Under the pieces are notes generated by a model. It saw nothing but the letters and a program-made list of their open reading frames with translations, did no database searches and had not been told where the DNA came from. A DNA stretch of 32,311 nucleotides from NCBI GenBank assembly GCA_019695335.1, contig JAIBAF010000041.1, positions 1 to 32,311 of the forward strand, read 5' to 3'. Positions within the stretch are counted from its first letter, which is position 1. The number at the start of each line of letters is the position of its first letter. Position numbers and translations under genes: made by a program. This document shows, one piece after another, positions 1 to 9,262 of this stretch. Source of the stretch: a bacterium (GTDB lineage: Bacteria > CLD3 > SB21).

Positions 1-486
1 GCTCAATCACAAAAAGACGAAATTCCGACTCTAAAATCCATTCTGCTTGAACAACTCAAAACCACGCATGACCAAAAAGATTGGTTTGTGCCGCTAAATA
101 TCGCTTTGGAAGGATTGACGCCGGATCAGGCCAATTGGACGGATGGCAAAGGCAATCATTCCGTCGCTCAATTGGCGACGCATTTGATTTTCTGGAATGA
201 ACGGTCGCTGAAAAGATTTAATAATGCTTCAGTGCCGGATTTTACAGGAATGAACGATGAAACATTCACAGCCGTGACCAAAGAAACATGGCCGGCAACC
301 ATTGCTAAAGCCGATAGTGTTTTAAAAGCATGGGAAAAGATTGTAGAAACATCCGATGACGCGAAATTACAAAAATGGTACAGCACTATTGCCCATATCG
401 GCGCTCACAACGCTTATCACATCGGCCAGATTATTTATATTCGTAAACAACAAGGTTCGTGGGACGCGAATAAGGGTGTGAAGTAG
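1..486 (+). CDS. DinB-like four-helix protein, 5' end cut by the window
   Basis: The reading frame is open from base 1 to the TAG at 484-486, so the gene starts upstream. The GTG at 88 lies inside the frame and is probably not the start. The first visible residues (AQSQKDEIPTL...) look like the region just after a signal-peptidase site, so the full protein may be exported, but this is inference. The motif HSVAQLATHLIFWNE and the C-terminal HIGAHNAYHIGQI carry the spaced histidines of the DinB/YfiT-like superfamily, whose members bind a metal through three His and often act as thiol-dependent transferases or have no known role. The substrate cannot be told. The cupin gene follows 11 bp downstream and is probably co-transcribed. 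Confidence 0.8.
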   Translation, partial: AQSQKDEIPTLKSILLEQLKTTHDQKDWFVPLNIALEGLTPDQANWTDGKGNHSVAQLATHLIFWNERSLKRFNNASVPDFTGMNDETFTAVTKETWPATIAKADSVLKAWEKIVETSDDAKLQKWYSTIAHIGAHNAYHIGQIIYIRKQQGSWDANKGVK

Positions 487-497
487 GAACGACGTTT

Positions 498-845
498 ATG
501 AAAGCTATTTCCACTAAAACAGCCGAACATTATCAATGGGGCGATCATTGCGATGGTTATCATTTGGTCAAGTCGGACAAATTATCGGTAATCGAAGAAA
601 TCGTTCCGGCCGGCGCATCTGAAAAGAACCATTATCACGATCAGGCAACGCAGTTTTTTTATATTTTAAACGGAACCGGGACTCTGAAAATCAATGACGA
701 CATTGTCCAACTGAGTGCAGGGGAAGGCATTGTGATTGAACCCGGTACACCGCATCAATTTAGAAATGACTCCGATCGGGATGTTCGTTTTCTGGTTGTT
801 TCGACTCCGAAAAGCCATGGGGACCGGCATGAAGTATCGTCGTAA
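498..845 (+). CDS. Small cupin-domain protein
   Basis: A 115-residue single-domain cupin. Motif 1 is seen as HYHDQATQFFYILNGTG (metal ligands His-x-His and a later Glu/Gln position, here Gln) and motif 2 as PGTPHQFRND with its conserved His. The usual motif-1 Glu seems to be replaced by Gln in DQATQFFY, so metal binding may differ. Small cupins of this kind include isomerases, dioxygenases and sugar-binding proteins, so no substrate is assigned. The ATG at 498 is preceded by AGGA about ten bases upstream. It lies 11 bp after the DinB-like gene. The next gene begins 78 bp later. Confidence 0.85.
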   Translation: MKAISTKTAEHYQWGDHCDGYHLVKSDKLSVIEEIVPAGASEKNHYHDQATQFFYILNGTGTLKINDDIVQLSAGEGIVIEPGTPHQFRNDSDRDVRFLVVSTPKSHGDRHEVSS

Positions 846-923
846 AGATTTCTTTTCTTTCATCAAAACCTTTTTATATACTTCGTTCGAAAAAATCAAT
901 TATCCATCAGACTTGATAGCAAA

Positions 924-1727
924 ATGAAAAAAATCCGGAAATTGGAACTGCTTTTAAAACATCTTTTTTCAGTTGTTAATGAAGGCGTTAATGTAATCCA
1001 TGAGCGTCAATTTGAGAAAGAACTACTCGATCGCTATGGTATTAAGCAATTGCCAACCATCGATCTGTTTGAACTCTTTCCGGATTTTGAAGAAGGACTG
1101 TCGACGTATAGTTTCCTTGAAGGAACCTCGCTAGTGACGGATATCATGCTGTTAAAAAAAATTGCAAAAAATTATGAAAGATGTGAATACCTTGAAATCG
1201 GTTCATGGCGTGGCGAAAGTATTGTCAATGTGGCCGAATGTGCGGATCATTGCACGTCGATCACATTATCGCCTGACGAAATGCGTCTTAAAAACATACC
1301 TGCGGCATTCATTGATTTGCATGGTGTTTTTTCAAAGGGCGTCAAAAATGTAACCGAAATACTGCACGATTCGTTCACTTTCGATTTTCTTTCACTTGGA
1401 AAGAAATTTGACCTGATTTTTATCGACGGAGATCATACATACGAAGGCGTGTTGAATGACACGAAAAAGACGTTTGGATTACGGCGGGATATCACATCGG
1501 TTATCGTCTGGCATGATTACGGGTTTACGACTGAAACAGTCCGGCATTCCGTATTAAAAGGAATTTTAGATGGGATCCCTCAGGAGAAGCACAAACATTT
1601 ATACCATGTTTCCAATACAATGAGTGCCGTGTATATCGAAAACAAAAGTTTTGCTTGTACTCAAACTCAATTTCCATCGGCTCCAAACAAGAAATTCTCG
1701 GTAAAAGTAAAAGCCTACCCGATATAA
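924..1727 (+). CDS. Class I SAM-dependent methyltransferase (Methyltransf_24 type)
   Basis: A 267-residue protein. Residues around 90-100 read YLEIGSWRGES, the glycine-rich SAM-binding motif I. FDLIFIDGDHTYEGV is the motif with the metal/substrate-binding Asp residues typical of Methyltransf_24 and cephalosporin-hydroxylase-like enzymes. IVWHDYGF follows as the post-motif. Such enzymes often methylate hydroxyls on sugars or secondary metabolites. The N-terminal ~75 residues precede the fold and were not recognised. No good Shine-Dalgarno is visible before the ATG at 924. The gene is convergent with the DUF1569 gene, with 32 bp between the stops. The acceptor molecule is unknown. Confidence 0.8.
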   Translation: MKKIRKLELLLKHLFSVVNEGVNVIHERQFEKELLDRYGIKQLPTIDLFELFPDFEEGLSTYSFLEGTSLVTDIMLLKKIAKNYERCEYLEIGSWRGESIVNVAECADHCTSITLSPDEMRLKNIPAAFIDLHGVFSKGVKNVTEILHDSFTFDFLSLGKKFDLIFIDGDHTYEGVLNDTKKTFGLRRDITSVIVWHDYGFTTETVRHSVLKGILDGIPQEKHKHLYHVSNTMSAVYIENKSFACTQTQFPSAPNKKFSVKVKAYPI

Positions 1728-1759
1728 TTCATCTTTTAAATAGTCAGATACCGTGTAGT

Positions 1760-2215
1760 TTACGCACCGAATTGGCGTAAGTGATGATCAAGATGTTTAT
1801 ACATTCCGGTTGCCCATTCCATTTCAGTCAGCGGTCCGAAAAACGCATGCGGATGTTTGGTGCATTTGACTTCGCCGCCTTCGGTAAATTGCCGCACAAG
1901 ATTTTTCAAGCGTTCTTTTTCGGCTGCAAAATCGTGTTGACCTGTCATAATAAAAGTAGAATGAGTAGGGTTGTTTTTTTTAAAAGGTTTTTCATCGACA
2001 AAATTTGATTTGAAAAATCGGCCAAGAACTTTGCCTATAAACATCCATGGTAGATATTTCTGATCGGTCGCAACTTCCATTGACACAACGCAGTGGGCGA
2101 GCATCTGAGCAACGTCCATTTTACCCCACTGGCGTTGACTCTGAGGGCTCAGGCGGTCAATGCGGCTCAAAATTTCATTCATCGCTTCACGCTGAAATAA
2201 GTTTTTCATAGTCAT
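1760..2215 (-). CDS. DUF1569 family protein (DinB-like fold)
   Basis: A 151-residue soluble protein. The stretches KMDVAQMLAHC near the N-terminus, then HPHAFFGPLT and TGMYKHLDHHLRQFG at the C-terminus, match the DUF1569 pattern, with the spaced histidines of the DinB superfamily metal site. No signal peptide or membrane segment is seen. Its biochemical role is unknown. It lies 64 bp downstream of the broken histidine kinase on the same strand and could share its transcript. A second DinB-like protein sits at the very start of the window, but the two are not adjacent and need not be related in function. Confidence 0.8.
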   Translation of the reverse strand: MTMKNLFQREAMNEILSRIDRLSPQSQRQWGKMDVAQMLAHCVVSMEVATDQKYLPWMFIGKVLGRFFKSNFVDEKPFKKNNPTHSTFIMTGQHDFAAEKERLKNLVRQFTEGGEVKCTKHPHAFFGPLTEMEWATGMYKHLDHHLRQFGA

Positions 2216-2279
2216 TAGTTAATAAGGTAAAATTTTTTCAAATATTAAATTTATGTACGGGTAATTCAAGGGAAATCAC

Positions 2280-5200
2280 TTACTGTTTTTTTGCAAGATA
2301 TTGATTGAAATATCGAAAAAACTGATCCGTGTCTATTAATTTTTTTTTGCCGTATTGCAAAGAGGGGAGTTGCAGTTCGATTACCGTACCATTCAGATGA
2401 TCAATTGATAAAATGGCTCCTATACTTTCTGCCCGCGCTTTCATATTTCTTGTCCCATGTCCCGTTGATTCTTTTGATATCTTTATGCCAACGCCGTTGT
2501 CTTTTATTTGCATGATAAATGAATCTTTTTTCCATTGTAATTGCGTTTCGACTTTGGTTGCCCCGGAATGTTTAACGATGTTTGTAATGGCCTCTTTAAA
2601 GATCAAATAAATAACTTGCCGTATTTGAGGAGCGCTAGGCATCTGCCGGTCACCTTGAATATTCATTTTGAATTCAATATCAAGCGGCCCAAGCATACGG
2701 TGGGCAAATTCGCTCATCCTATTGACTAAACTTTCAAAATGGTCATTTCTGGCATCAATCGACCATACAACATCGCTCATTGCCTGAACAACTTCACGTG
2801 TCAAGCCCTCAATTTGACTCAACACATTCACTTTATCTGCCATAGGAATGCCTGTTCGCAGTAAACCTGAATAAACTGAAATATTAGTCAATGTCGAGCC
2901 GACGTCGTCATGTAGATCGCTTGCAATCTTTGCTCTTAATCTTTCGATCTCAAGAAATCGTTGGATACGTGAACGGTACATAAGCCAAACGGTTCCTATT
3001 ATAATCGTAAACATCAATCCTTTAAACCATAGTGTCTGCCAAAATGCTGGATGTACCCGGATCATCATGGAAGTTCCCGCTTCATTCCAAATACCGTCGC
3101 TGTTAGATCCCTTTACGTAAAGGGTATAATCACCAGGTTCCAAATTAGTATAAGTGGCAATCCGGTGTCGGGAGTCACTGAAAATCCACTCTTCATCGAA
3201 TCCTTCCAGCTTGTAAGCATATTGATTTACGGACGGAGTTGAATAATCAAGAGATGAAAACTCAAATGAAATGACATATTCTTCGTGAGACAAATCCACT
3301 TGTGCCGGAAATCCGGGTCGAAGCCGTTGAATAGACCTTTCCTTATTGAGGACTTTAAGTGACGTTAGAACAACCGGGGACATTTTGGTTTTATTTCGAA
3401 TGCTATCTGGATGAAAAAACTGTAAAGCCTTCGATGGATCCGAAATAAATTTTTCCATCTGAAGCTCTAAGAAATGCATCGTTATTGAATTCTTTACTGG
3501 ATAAACCGTCTCCCGTACTATATTGATGATACGATCCTGTGAACATATCGAAACACAACACGCCATCTTTTGAACTCAGCCACAATGAATGATGCCCATC
3601 CCAAGCCATTCCCTCAAAGTGATTACTGGATAAATCTCTTCCGGTTAGATAAACCCTAAACGAATTCTGTATCGGATCGAATTTATTTAAGCCCCAATTG
3701 GTTGCTAACCATAGGTATCCGGAGGAATCTTCGAAGATCGCCCTGACAAAATTATTGCTGATAGAAGAAGTGTTATCAGAATGGATGTATTTTTTAAAAG
3801 TTTTAGATGTACGATCAAATAAATTTAATCCTCCACCTTCGGTTCCAATCCATATCGAGCCTTTTCGATCTTCATAGACAAAATGAATAAAATCGGCTCT
3901 GAGGCTGGAACTGTCCGCCAACGTAAATCTTTCAAATTTTTTTTCTTTTCGGTCGAAAATATTCAGCCCGCCTCCGTATGTTCCAACCCAAATCATACCT
4001 GAACGATCCTCATATACTTCCTGAATTTGGTTGAGGCTGATGGAAAAACTATCTGATGGATTAAAGGTATATTGTTCCACATCAAGATTTCCAAGCCAAA
4101 AGGAGCCCTCTGTATCTTTGTATATGGTAAAAATATTTGAGAATCGGCGAAGAAATTGAGGCGCTTTCTGGAAATTTTCGTTTTTAGAATCAAAAATATT
4201 GACGCTCCCACCTAAAGTGCCGATCCAAATAATACCGGACTTGTCTTCACAGAAAGAAGTAATACTATTGCTGTTCAGCCATTGAGATTTTGTAATATCT
4301 TTTTTGAAGGATGTAAACTTTCTGTCCAATACTAATTTATTAACACCGCCGTCGCTACAACCGACCCACACGATATCATCCGCACTGAGCAAGCTGAAGA
4401 CACGATCAGTACTTAAACTCTTTAAATCGTAAGGATTATTTCTGACACGTGTGAAACGTTTGGTCGATAAATCGAATACGTTTAAGCCATCACTATACGT
4501 TCCAATCCAGAGACGATTATCATCCAATATCATAGATCTAATGTTATTATTGCTTAGACTATTGGAATCAGCAGGATCGTTACGGTAGTTATGGAAACGG
4601 TTGTTTTCCGGATCAAACTGGCTAAGTCCGTTCCATGTGGCAATCCAAAGATTGCTGTTACGGTCTTCAGTTATTACTCGAACTCTGTTGCCCGCCAAAC
4701 TGTTAGGATTACTGGGATCGGGAAAGTAATTCTTAAAAGTATGCGTTTGTCGATCAAATTTGCTCAACCCGTTCCAAGTTCCCACCCAAAGCTGCCCTTT
4801 AGAATCCTCACAAAGAGCACGTATTCGTCTACCACCGGAGAAAGTTGTATCTATGCTGTTGGGAGGGTAGTGTGCAAAACGGTTAGTTTCTCTGTCCCAG
4901 ATGTCAAGTCCGCCGTTTTCAGTGCCAATGTACAATTTTCCATCGCGACACTCTTTAATCGTAAGCACACATTGTCACTAATACTGTGTTCGTCGGATGG
5001 ATCGTGCAGATAGCGGGTAAATTTTTCCGTATTTCGATCGAAACTGCACAGGCCATAGTCTGTACAAACCCATATCAAACCGTACTGATCTTCATAAATA
5101 GCGCTAATGTAGTCGTTAGAAATGGATGTAGAATCCGACGGATCCGATAAAAACACACGAAACTGGTATCCATCGTAACGATTGAGGCCATGCTGAGTGC

Positions 5201-5357
5201 CAATCCATATAAAACCCTCACTGTCTTTGAACATGCACAGTATGGTATTTTGTGATAAACCTTCATCTATAGTTAGGTGCTCAAAAAGAAATTGTTGAGA
5301 CCATAAATCTTGAGAAATAAAAATAATGATCATTCCAAAACAAATCAGACGCTTCAT
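2280..5357 (-). pseudogene. Sensor histidine kinase (Reg_prop propeller, Y_Y_Y, HisKA_3), broken by two frameshifts
   Basis: Three overlapping open frames (5357-4851, 4968-3403, 3566-2280) join into one protein of about 1025 residues. Residues 1-20 look like a signal peptide (SQDLWSQ). A long series of repeats of the type S-I/L-S-x-N-x-V-x-x-I-x-E-D...WIGT forms the periplasmic Reg_prop propeller. A Y_Y_Y domain (YKLEGFDEEW) follows, then a membrane helix near residues 780-795, the HisKA_3 box DLHDDVGST (His about 816), and a HATPase with N-box KEAITN (Asn about 926) and DNGVGI. Around 4971 the repeat spacing calls for one base more than is present. At the A run 3414-3419 (T run on the coding strand) there is one base too many, where ...GFTVF should run into HPDSIRN. 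The errors cancel, so first and last parts share a frame. Either a real pseudogene or two sequencing errors. No response regulator gene is adjacent. Confidence 0.85.
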
Positions 5358-5680
5358 ACTTGTCTTTCGAAATTATATCATCCTGTTGGGAAGAATAAGT
5401 GGATGATTTCCCTCTACCTTTTACAACGAATGTAGTGTGTACTGTCTCTTTAATTGCTCTTATTAATTAATTGTAATAAGGTTGTTAGGCGGTCAATTCG
5501 TTGTATATTTTGCTCATGATCACAGGTAGGAATGTATTCTTATAGTAAGAGCGGTATTAAACATATTAATATTCAAATCAATGAGAGCATTTGCAAGAGA
5601 AATTTTGATTTTAAAATTGCAACATTTTCACGACATTTTTGTCTTAAATACGTAACCAATACTACAAGGTGCCTATTCCA
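5358..5680. other. Divergent intergenic region
   Basis: This stretch of 323 bases separates the minus-strand kinase from the plus-strand DUF5686-like gene and must hold both promoters. It is AT-rich. Apart from the extended -10 at 5372-5380, it has a short hairpin at 5459-5480 (arms CTTATTA and TAATAAG, loop of eight), which may be an operator or chance. AAGGTG at 5666-5671 is the ribosome site for the downstream gene. No convincing plus-strand promoter and no small gene were found. Confidence 0.5.
5372..5380 (-). promoter_or_regulatory. Possible extended -10 promoter of the histidine kinase gene
   Basis: Read on the minus strand, the bases form TGATATAAT, a perfect -10 hexamer with the TGn extension. 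The -10 ends 14 bases before the ATG at 5357, which would give a very short leader and fits the absence of a Shine-Dalgarno there. The -35 position (about ACTTAT) is weak. A motif this short in AT-rich DNA can arise by chance. Confidence 0.35.
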
Positions 5681-8053
5681 ATGCTAAAATTTATCTTTAT
5701 CTTACTTTTTGTTTCTTCTGCTTTGGCTCAAACGACGATTACTGGCTACGTACGCGATGCAGCGAACGGTGACGCATTACCGGCAGCTAATCTTCAAATT
5801 GAAGGTACCTATCAGGGTGCGATTACTAACCGGGAAGGTCGTTACATTCTTAAAATTGAACACCTGCCGGCCGTCATTTTGATTCGTTATATCGGTTATG
5901 AATCGAAACGAATTACGATCAACTCCGATTTTTCATCACAGGTGGATATTGAACTCAAACCGTCTCCGATTGAAATGCAAAATGTTGTGATTACCGGCGA
6001 AGATCCAGCCGTTTTTCTGATGCGCAATGTTATAGCCAAGAAACAGCGATGGTTTGGCAAATTAAAGAATTTCAAAGCGGACGTTTATTCCCGTCTTAGT
6101 CTTGAAAATGATTCGGGCATTGTTATGCTCTCCGAATCGCTCGGCGATATGTATTGGGATCGTATCAAAGGTATTCGTGCCGTGATCAAATCAAAACGTG
6201 CTACAAAAAACGTTAATCCCAAAGACTTGGCATTTTCCCTCGAAGACGCAGTGGTTAATTTTTATGATGACGACGTGACCATCCAGAATTCCCGGTTTGT
6301 CGGGCCAACACATCCTGACGCTCTTTCATATTACGATTTCAAACTAATAGGTCAGCGCAACTTAGACGGTCGCATTGTCTATGACATTCGGGTTAATACG
6401 AAAAGTAAATTACAGCCAACCTTTGTTGGAACGGTTTCTGTGCTCGATGCCGATTCAGTGCTGATTGCGGTTGATTTGAAACCGTCCGAATTTGCGATCT
6501 TCCCGATGCCCATCCGCCAATGGGACGTTGCGTATAAACAGCAATTCAGTAATTTTGGTCGTGAATATTGGTTGCCCGTTGATATCCGAATGAATGGTTT
6601 AACCAAGATCGGGTTACCGGGATTGGAATTTCCATTGATCAAGTATGGTCAGGTAAGCGCATTTAATGATTATTTGATCAATCAATCAATGCCGGATTCG
6701 CTTTACAAGCAAAAACGCCGGATGGTCGTTGATTCAGTTGCCTTGCAAAAACCTAATCAATTTGATTCTGCCCGTGTTTTTATTCCGCTTTCCGAGCGTG
6801 AGGATTCGGCTTATGCAGGTATTAAACGCGGCGACTCTTTTGCTAAAGCGTTCAAGCCGACCGGTATGTTGTCTAAGTATGTCAAAATGGAAGACGACTA
6901 TAATGACAGCGTCGCTGCTGAAAATGTTAAACCGAAGAGCGCTTTTAAAAAACTGACCAACGATCTTTCGCCTCAGTTAGGTTTTAACCGTGTCGAAGGA
7001 GGGCGATTGGGATTAAAATATGAACACGAATTTAACCGGACATGGAAAGCTTTTATTCGAGGCGGCTATGCGACTGCGCTCAAAGATCCATTTTACGGTA
7101 CCGGCGCTGAATACCGTTGGGGGCGGCGCTTTGTTCATTTTGTCAAAGTGTCGTTCTATGCCGGCGTAACGCCGCGTTTTGATTCGGATAACTACGCCGT
7201 ATGGATGGGACAAATGCTTCCGTTTACCGGTTATCGCGATTATTTCGATTATTACAAAGCGCGTGAAATTCGTTTGAGCGCCGGGTATTATTTTCGTAGC
7301 GTGGATATGACGATTGAAACCACCTTGATCAATGATCGCCAGGCTTCCGTGAAAAAAAGATCCGATTGGGACATTATTGGCCGATCATACCGGCAACGTA
7401 TCAATCCGGTTATCGATGAAGGTACTTTACGCGCCGTTCAATTCATTGTGCAATATGGTGATGACTATGTTCCGCTCGGCGTGGTCGGTGACCGGAATGC
7501 TAAGATTGTCATTGAGCATAGCCCGGCTTCGCTCAGCGATTTTGATTACACGACTTTTCGAGGTGAAATCAATTGGCGCATTCCTACATTTATGCAAAGG
7601 CGATTTTTGCCCAATGTTTTGGACATCCGTGCCGTAGGCGGAACGTATGCCGGAAATCTGCCCATTCAAAAACGAGCTATTCTGGACGGATCGTTAGGCA
7701 TTTTTACGCCGTTTGGCACATTCAAAACATTGCGGTCACGAGCCTATGAAGGTGAAAAATTCGCAGCCGTTTTCTGGGAACATAATTTCAGAACATTGCT
7801 TTTTGAAATAATCGGTCTGCGCGCATTGGCTAAGCGTAATATCGGCATCGCCGTTTTCGGAGCTCACGGACGTACGTGGATTAAAGAATCGCATCTAGCA
7901 TCGTCGGGATACGCGCCCGTTTACTCTGATAAACTTCACCAGGAAATCGGAGGCTCGATCAACGGTCTGTTTGGTTTGCTTCGTCTCGATGCAGCGAAAA
8001 GGTTGAACCACAAAGGGTTTTATTTCGGCGTAAGCATGGCACGATTGTTTTGA
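5681..8053 (+). CDS. DUF5686-like protein with carboxypeptidase-like regulatory domain
   Basis: An exported protein of 790 residues from the ATG at 5681. An in-frame GTG at 5669 is possible, but 5681 is preferred because AAGGTG lies nine bases before it. Residues 1-17 form a signal peptide (FVSSALAQ). Residues about 18-100 are a beta-sandwich of the CarboxypepD_reg-like type (ITGYVRDAANGDALPAANLQ...REGRYIL). The rest fits the DUF5686 family: MRNVIAKKQRWFGKL, then alternating beta-strand-rich sequence rich in Tyr/Arg/Asp, ending in a Phe (SMARLF), as expected for an outer-membrane barrel. The biochemical function of DUF5686 is unknown. The gene stands alone, followed by a terminator-like hairpin at 8072. 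Confidence 0.85.
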   Translation: MLKFIFILLFVSSALAQTTITGYVRDAANGDALPAANLQIEGTYQGAITNREGRYILKIEHLPAVILIRYIGYESKRITINSDFSSQVDIELKPSPIEMQNVVITGEDPAVFLMRNVIAKKQRWFGKLKNFKADVYSRLSLENDSGIVMLSESLGDMYWDRIKGIRAVIKSKRATKNVNPKDLAFSLEDAVVNFYDDDVTIQNSRFVGPTHPDALSYYDFKLIGQRNLDGRIVYDIRVNTKSKLQPTFVGTVSVLDADSVLIAVDLKPSEFAIFPMPIRQWDVAYKQQFSNFGREYWLPVDIRMNGLTKIGLPGLEFPLIKYGQVSAFNDYLINQSMPDSLYKQKRRMVVDSVALQKPNQFDSARVFIPLSEREDSAYAGIKRGDSFAKAFKPTGMLSKYVKMEDDYNDSVAAENVKPKSAFKKLTNDLSPQLGFNRVEGGRLGLKYEHEFNRTWKAFIRGGYATALKDPFYGTGAEYRWGRRFVHFVKVSFYAGVTPRFDSDNYAVWMGQMLPFTGYRDYFDYYKAREIRLSAGYYFRSVDMTIETTLINDRQASVKKRSDWDIIGRSYRQRINPVIDEGTLRAVQFIVQYGDDYVPLGVVGDRNAKIVIEHSPASLSDFDYTTFRGEINWRIPTFMQRRFLPNVLDIRAVGGTYAGNLPIQKRAILDGSLGIFTPFGTFKTLRSRAYEGEKFAAVFWEHNFRTLLFEIIGLRALAKRNIGIAVFGAHGRTWIKESHLASSGYAPVYSDKLHQEIGGSINGLFGLLRLDAAKRLNHKGFYFGVSMARLF

Positions 8054-8071
8054 GTGATTATATTTAATTAT

Positions 8072-8098
8072 TGCAACGCACTTTCAAAGAGCGTTGCA
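8072..8098. terminator. Likely bidirectional terminator between convergent genes
   Basis: An 8-bp perfect stem (TGCAACGC with GCGTTGCA) encloses an 11-base loop that itself holds CTT/AAG. It sits midway between the stops of the DUF5686-like gene (8053, plus) and the serine hydrolase (8116, minus). T-tracts on either side are short, so the call rests on hairpin strength and position. Confidence 0.6.
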
Positions 8099-8115
8099 CT
8101 TTATACAGCAACTCT

Positions 8116-9171
8116 TTATTTAGTTGTTACAGCCGGTATGATATATTTCTCCATCATTTCATCTACTTGCGGATGCGCGTTACGATAGCGGTATGCGCTT
8201 GCAGTGACCACTATTACCAAAGGTTCATTCGCAAACACAAAAATTTTATTACCACCGGTGCCGGTACAATAATAAACTTCGTATGATTTTCCATTCACTT
8301 TGTAAGTTTTAATCCACCACAAATATCCGTATTCATTACCCTGAACGGTTGTTGGAAGATATTTAGTAAATGATTTTTTAACCCAATCGGCAGGAATAAT
8401 TTGTTTGCCTTTCCATTTACCGCCGTTTTTATACAATTGCCCGTATTTGGCGAAGTCGAGCGCGGATAATTGAAATCCGCCGGCTGTATTAGGAACGTTT
8501 TGTGGCGTATATTGCCAACGATAATTCGTAATACCTAAGGGCTTAAATAATTTTTCATCGGCATATTTTTCCAGACCGCCTGGAACTTTGCTGTTAAGAA
8601 TATCACCCAGCAGAACTACACCGCCAGTGAAGTAATACCATTTATCTCCCGGATTCCGATCCGATGCCATTGGAAGGTTGAGAGCCCATTGTATCCAATT
8701 ATCCTGCGGGTACATATTTTCTTCATTACCGATAGATTTTTCATCAAAATCAAACCCGTCAAATCCCGAACTCATCGTGATCAAATGTTTAAGTTTGACC
8801 TGAGATTTTTTAGCGTCAAAATGATCGTATTGTTTCAGATCGTAGAATTCGGCAAGTGTCTGATCGACATTATTAAGATAACCTTCATGAATAGCAATAC
8901 CGAGGACACTTCCAGCCATCGTTTTGCTGACCGACCTGGGATTATGAAGCGAATCGCGTCCTTCGCCGTTAAAATATTCTTCAATCAGCAATTTTTCGTT
9001 ACGGATCACCACGATACCGTTGATTTGCTTATACGTGTCATCGGCAATTTTTTTCTTCAGTTCACCGATCAATGTCTTGTCATACGATTCGCCACTTATT
9101 TTCCAGCCATTGATTTCCTGGCTGACCACCGACGAAACTACAATCAAAAGTACAAACCCCAAGATTCGCAT
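8116..9171 (-). CDS. Exported serine hydrolase of the beta-lactamase (class C-like) family
   Basis: A 351-residue protein from the ATG at 9171, chosen because AAGGA lies nine bases upstream and the protein then begins with a clean signal peptide (MRILGFVLLIVVSSVVSQ). The frame is open further upstream, to 9228, but that extension lacks a ribosome site. The catalytic S-x-x-K motif is S80-V-S-K83 (PRSVSKT). YYFTGGVVLLG is the equivalent of the Tyr motif. Late in the protein, CTGTGGNKIFV fits the third motif region (H/K-T/S-G) as TGTGG. Family members include esterases, DD-peptidases and aminohydrolases, so true beta-lactam hydrolysis should not be assumed. Expected location is the periplasm. 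Confidence 0.88.
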   Translation of the reverse strand: MRILGFVLLIVVSSVVSQEINGWKISGESYDKTLIGELKKKIADDTYKQINGIVVIRNEKLLIEEYFNGEGRDSLHNPRSVSKTMAGSVLGIAIHEGYLNNVDQTLAEFYDLKQYDHFDAKKSQVKLKHLITMSSGFDGFDFDEKSIGNEENMYPQDNWIQWALNLPMASDRNPGDKWYYFTGGVVLLGDILNSKVPGGLEKYADEKLFKPLGITNYRWQYTPQNVPNTAGGFQLSALDFAKYGQLYKNGGKWKGKQIIPADWVKKSFTKYLPTTVQGNEYGYLWWIKTYKVNGKSYEVYYCTGTGGNKIFVFANEPLVIVVTASAYRYRNAHPQVDEMMEKYIIPAVTTK

Positions 9172-9192
9172 AAGTTTTATTCCTTTTAGAGT

Positions 9193-9222
9193 AAAAAAAA
9201 TCTTTACGGAAAATAAGATTTT
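9193..9222 (-). terminator. Rho-independent terminator downstream of the AraC gene
   Basis: On the minus strand an AT-rich 8-bp stem (AAAATCTT with AAGATTTT) and 10-base loop is followed by an uninterrupted T run. It lies between the AraC-type gene stop (9263) and the hydrolase start (9171), so the two are probably separate transcripts. The stem has only two G:C pairs, so termination may be partial. Confidence 0.45.
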
Positions 9223-9262
9223 ATGCAATCATCGTATAGAACGAAATTAGCATTCGTGAATT

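Noticed and set aside
736-927. Plus-strand open frame between cupin and methyltransferase
   Set aside because: Overlaps the cupin gene in another frame for most of its length, and has no ribosome site or domain.
4960-4975. TG dinucleotide duplication as cause of the first frameshift
   Set aside because: Removing TG restores the frame, but leaves the propeller repeat one residue short compared with its sister repeats. A single missing base fits the spacing.
4591-5013. 140-codon open frame on the plus strand
   Set aside because: Antisense to the propeller repeats of the histidine kinase; its sequence merely mirrors those repeats.
2280-5357. Programmed ribosomal frameshifting in the kinase
   Set aside because: Two separate shifts would be needed, one at a site without a slippery sequence. 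Simple base errors or mutation explain it better.
8116-9171. Antibiotic-resistance beta-lactamase
   Set aside because: The SxxK hydrolase family is broad, and motifs around the Tyr and third site are not those of true class C enzymes.
8689-9189. 166-codon open frame on the plus strand
   Set aside because: Antisense to the serine hydrolase, whose SxxK motif and signal peptide are clear; composition typical of a shadow frame.
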